DNA of 15,402 nucleotides from CAZGMN01 sp964526905. GTDB lineage: Bacteria > Acidobacteriota > Aminicenantia > Aminicenantales > Aminicenantaceae. Shown piece after piece: positions 13,074 through 15,402 of this stretch; the first letter of the stretch is position 1, and each line of letters opens with the position of its first letter. The DNA lies in contig CAZGMN010000059.1 in assembly GCA_964526905.1 (NCBI GenBank), positions 1 through 15,402 of the forward strand, in the 5' to 3' direction. The position numbers and the translations under genes were made by a program. The notes beneath the pieces were generated by a model that did not search any database, was not told the origin of the DNA, and worked only from the letters and a program-made list of their open reading frames with translations.

Positions 13074-15230
13074 ATGAAAAGAATCCTGTTTGCCATAGCT
13101 TTTCTCATGACTTTCACTCCCTTCATTTCTCTCCATGCCCAATGGGTGAAAACCTATGGGGGGAATAAGGGAGATAATGTTCTCCTCATTCAACAGACAA
13201 AAGACGGAGGTTATATTGTCGCCGGCGATAGTAATTCTTCTGGCACCCAATATTACGACCTGTTGCTTCTAAAGCTGGATTCGGATGGAGCGATCGAATG
13301 GCAGAATTATTATCGCAGCTCTTATTACAAAAATCTTTTATCTATTGAGCAGACGAACGATGAAGGATATCTTGTCGGCTGCAACGGGCGGCCATTCAGC
13401 CAAGAATACGAAATTTGGATTATAAAGCTTAACTCAACGGGAGCTATAGAAGGGCAGTTCTGCTTGGGAAGAGCTATCGATAATATCGTTTATTGCTTTC
13501 AGCAGACAAGCGGCCGAGGCTTCGTCTTGGGCGGTGCCTATTCGAGCCTCGAAGGAGAGAAAAATGATATCTGGATTTCAAAACTCTCCTCAACAGCAGA
13601 CATAATCTGGCAGCGCCTTTATTCAGGGAGCGACGATGATTCTGTGCGCTTCATTCAACAAACGAGCGATGGAGCGTATATCGCTGGAGGCAACACCCTC
13701 TCCTTTGGTGCTCAAGGCAACGATATTTGGGTCTTAAAGCTTTCCTCAGCAGGTGATATTGAATGGCAGAGGACTTATGGTGGAGTTGATGATGATTCTA
13801 TAAGCTGCATTCAACAGGCAAGTGATGGAGGCTATATCATTGGAGGGGACACTCGCTCATTTGGCGCTGGAGAAGACGACGTCTGGATCATAAAGCTCAA
13901 TTCATCAGGAGAAATAGAATGGCAGCGGACTTACGGAGGAAGCAACGAAGATTTCATTTACAATATTCGACAAACAAATGATGGCGGCTACATCGTTGGA
14001 GGAAACACTCAGTCTTTTGGTGCCGGAGCAAAGGATTTCTGGATTTTAAAGCTTAATCCATCTGGAAATATCGAATGGCAAAAGACCTTCGGCACGCTCT
14101 TGGATGAGGAGGCAAATTCCGTTCAGCAGACAAGCGACGGCGGCTATGTCGTTGCCGGCAACATCTCTGCCTTTGGAGCGGGCTCGAGTGATTTCCTTGT
14201 TTTAAAGCTTCTTCCGGATGGAACGATCGGCAAGTCCTGCAGATTCCTTAAAGATTCGAATGCCAAAGTGTCAAATACCTCTATTGTCCCTAAAAATACT
14301 GATATCGTTCCTAAAGATACAACAGTCATTCATGAATTCTCATTTCCAGCTTTCTCTCAAAATGCAGCCGATTCAACTGTATTTCAGCTCTGCTCTGAAA
14401 AACCTCTGCTTGCCATTCATGCCACTGAGGGAGGGACAACCGACCCTCTGCCAGGAACATATATCCAGGATTGGGGCGCGCAGGTTCCGGTATTAGCCAT
14501 ACCGATGATTAAGTTTAGGTTCGAAGGATGGAGCGGCGATGCTTCAGGGACGGACAACTCAATCATCGTCAACTTAAATATGGATAAGTTCGTCATCGCC
14601 GGCTTTATTCAGCGCTACACATTGACCATAGATGCTGGGACAGGAGGGGCAACCACTCCCCAACCAGGCACATATGTCTACGATAAGGGAAAAGAAATTT
14701 CGATAACGGCTACGCCAAACACCGATTATAAATTCAGCGGCTGGAGCGGCGACGAATCAGGAACAGATAATCCAATACAGGTAATCCTGAATTCAGATAA
14801 ATCGATAAGAGCCAATTTTGCTCGAATAAGCGAAAAACCGGTAGAAAAGGATGCACTTGACAAAATTTTCAGAATTGCGACCTGCACCATCGCCACCGCT
14901 GCCTACGGCTCTCCCCTGCATCCTTATGTGAGAGCCCTGCAGGATTTCAGGGAGAGATATCTCATGACCAGCAAGCTCGGCCGGGCGCTGGTGAAATTTT
15001 ATTATAAAAATTCGCCGCCATTTGCTCAAAAAATTGCCAAGCACAAGGCGTTAAAAATCTTAGTTCAGGTCAGCCTTGTTCCTATCGTTGCTTTCAGCTA
15101 TTTGCTGGTCCGTTCCGGACCGTTGATTACTTCTATTTCAGTGGTTCTTATTTCTGCGGTTCCGACTTTCTTTATTATCTACCGGCGAAAGAAAAAAAGA
15201 GGAAAAAGAAAAGTTATCACCTTAATTTAG
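13074..15230 (+). CDS. Surface protein: seven-repeat beta-propeller, two InlB-like repeats, CFI-box C-terminal sorting-type tail
   Basis: The 718-residue protein starts with a signal peptide (1-22, ending SLHAQ). Seven tandem repeats of about 52 residues fill 23-386, with the pattern IQQTSDGGYI-GG-T-SFGAG--D-W--KL---G-IEWQRTYGG. Repeats 4-6 are nearly uniform and 2-3 more divergent; seven repeats suit a seven-bladed propeller. A linker (387-444) leads to two InlB/Listeria-Bacteroides-like repeats (445-512, 514-582), each with FxGWSGDxSGTDN. The tail has CTIATAAYGSPLHPYV (Cys604), a variant of the CFIATAAYG motif of CFI-box C-terminal domains. It continues DFRERYL and FYYKNSPPFA, then two hydrophobic segments (about 660-679, 683-703) and a basic end, RRKKKRGKRK. 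This layout suggests export and C-terminal membrane anchoring or processing; that role is inferred. No Shine-Dalgarno is evident before the ATG. Confidence 0.88.
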   Translation: MKRILFAIAFLMTFTPFISLHAQWVKTYGGNKGDNVLLIQQTKDGGYIVAGDSNSSGTQYYDLLLLKLDSDGAIEWQNYYRSSYYKNLLSIEQTNDEGYLVGCNGRPFSQEYEIWIIKLNSTGAIEGQFCLGRAIDNIVYCFQQTSGRGFVLGGAYSSLEGEKNDIWISKLSSTADIIWQRLYSGSDDDSVRFIQQTSDGAYIAGGNTLSFGAQGNDIWVLKLSSAGDIEWQRTYGGVDDDSISCIQQASDGGYIIGGDTRSFGAGEDDVWIIKLNSSGEIEWQRTYGGSNEDFIYNIRQTNDGGYIVGGNTQSFGAGAKDFWILKLNPSGNIEWQKTFGTLLDEEANSVQQTSDGGYVVAGNISAFGAGSSDFLVLKLLPDGTIGKSCRFLKDSNAKVSNTSIVPKNTDIVPKDTTVIHEFSFPAFSQNAADSTVFQLCSEKPLLAIHATEGGTTDPLPGTYIQDWGAQVPVLAIPMIKFRFEGWSGDASGTDNSIIVNLNMDKFVIAGFIQRYTLTIDAGTGGATTPQPGTYVYDKGKEISITATPNTDYKFSGWSGDESGTDNPIQVILNSDKSIRANFARISEKPVEKDALDKIFRIATCTIATAAYGSPLHPYVRALQDFRERYLMTSKLGRALVKFYYKNSPPFAQKIAKHKALKILVQVSLVPIVAFSYLLVRSGPLITSISVVLISAVPTFFIIYRRKKKRGKRKVITLI

Positions 15231-15240
15231 AAATCATAAA

Positions 15241-15301
15241 GGTTTTGGGGAATAGCCGCTACGACCATTGAGGATTTAGCCTTCGGAGTTCGCTCTTCGA
15301 G
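15241..15301 (+). repeat. Dispersed intergenic repeat, copy C
   Basis: Beginning 11 nt after the stop of the propeller protein, GGTTTTGGGGAATAGCC matches copy A at 15 of 17 positions. CGACCATTGAGGATTTAGCC and TTCGGAGTT then follow the same order as in copies A and B, with a 1-nt indel against A. CTTCGAG (15295-15301) is spaced exactly as in copy B. Past this point the sequence enters a palindrome-rich stretch. Confidence 0.75.
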
Positions 15302-15372
15302 GGAATCCGACGAAGTCGGACGGCGAGTATGTCTGAGCGAAGCGAGTTACGCAGCCGCCGAGAAGAGCGAAC
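15288..15372. repeat. Nested inverted repeats (cruciform/RNA-fold-like) at window end
   Basis: GTTCGCTCTTC (15288-15298) and GAAGAGCGAAC (15362-15372) are a perfect 11-bp inverted repeat. Inside are a 6-bp hairpin TCCGAC-GAA-GTCGGA (15306-15320) and the pair CGGCG (15321-15325)/CGCCG (15356-15360). These enclose GAGCGAAGCGAG and CTG...CAG near 15333-15354. The set can fold as a branched stem. No coding frame explains it. It overlaps the end of repeat copy C and may be part of the same mobile or extragenic element. Confidence 0.65.
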
Positions 15373-15402
15373 GGAGAATGGCGTTAAAAATCCGATTGGG
15401 AG

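Noticed and set aside
15378..15402. An ATG-started frame running off the window end
   Set aside because: Only eight codons are visible, the purine-rich GGAGA touches the ATG too closely, and it lies in palindrome-rich repeat sequence.
1..15402. CRISPR array, tRNA, rRNA, insertion sequence or phage genes
   Set aside because: I looked for regularly spaced repeats, cloverleaf features, transposase motifs and terminal inverted repeats around genes and saw none beyond the short dispersed repeat reported.

Overview
The window looks like a chromosomal segment of a diderm, probably anaerobic bacterium of the Acidobacteriota/Aminicenantes type. This placement is an inference from three things. One gene encodes an Acidobacteria-style 'VWFA-related' exported protein. 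Another encodes a CBM9-like/DUF5916 protein with a C-terminal outer-membrane barrel ending in Phe. The pyruvate oxidising enzyme is the four-subunit ferredoxin type. There are no rRNA or tRNA genes here to confirm the placement. Gene density is high and I see no insertion sequence, phage or CRISPR array.

Layout. Positions 1-1395 (minus strand) hold the first 23 codons of a radical SAM glycyl-radical-enzyme activase, cut by the window edge, and a complete enolase-superfamily (MLE-type) enzyme. The enzyme resembles the hydroxyproline/proline-betaine epimerase and dehydratase branch. Positions 1574-4576 (minus) are a tightly packed porG-porD-porA-porB operon for pyruvate:ferredoxin oxidoreductase, with two 4-nt ATGA overlaps and a hairpin directly after porB. 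Positions 4746-7098 (minus) are the conserved dnaX-ybaB-recR replication/repair cluster. A DMT/EamA transporter (7171-8034, plus) diverges from dnaX. It converges, with only 2 nt between stops, on a tryptophan-rich lipoprotein with a Lys/Glu coiled-coil tail (8037-9245, minus).

Positions 9246-9585 are a 340-nt intergenic region with a near-consensus sigma70 promoter. It leads into three consecutive plus-strand genes for exported or surface proteins: a CBM9/DUF5916 outer-membrane barrel protein, a VWFA-related protein lacking a recognisable MIDAS, and a 718-residue protein. The last combines a seven-repeat beta-propeller, two InlB-like repeats and a C-terminal CFI-box sorting-type tail with membrane segments and a basic end.

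Working together: the left half fits fermentative metabolism, with ferredoxin-linked 2-oxoacid oxidation and possible glycyl-radical/enolase-type breakdown of hydroxyproline-like compounds. The middle is housekeeping. The right half is cell-envelope and surface biology. The least expected signal is a roughly 60-bp dispersed intergenic repeat in three diverged copies (near 195-247, 1484-1540 and 15241-15301), each next to the 3' end of a gene. The last copy runs into a nested, palindrome-rich stretch at the window end.
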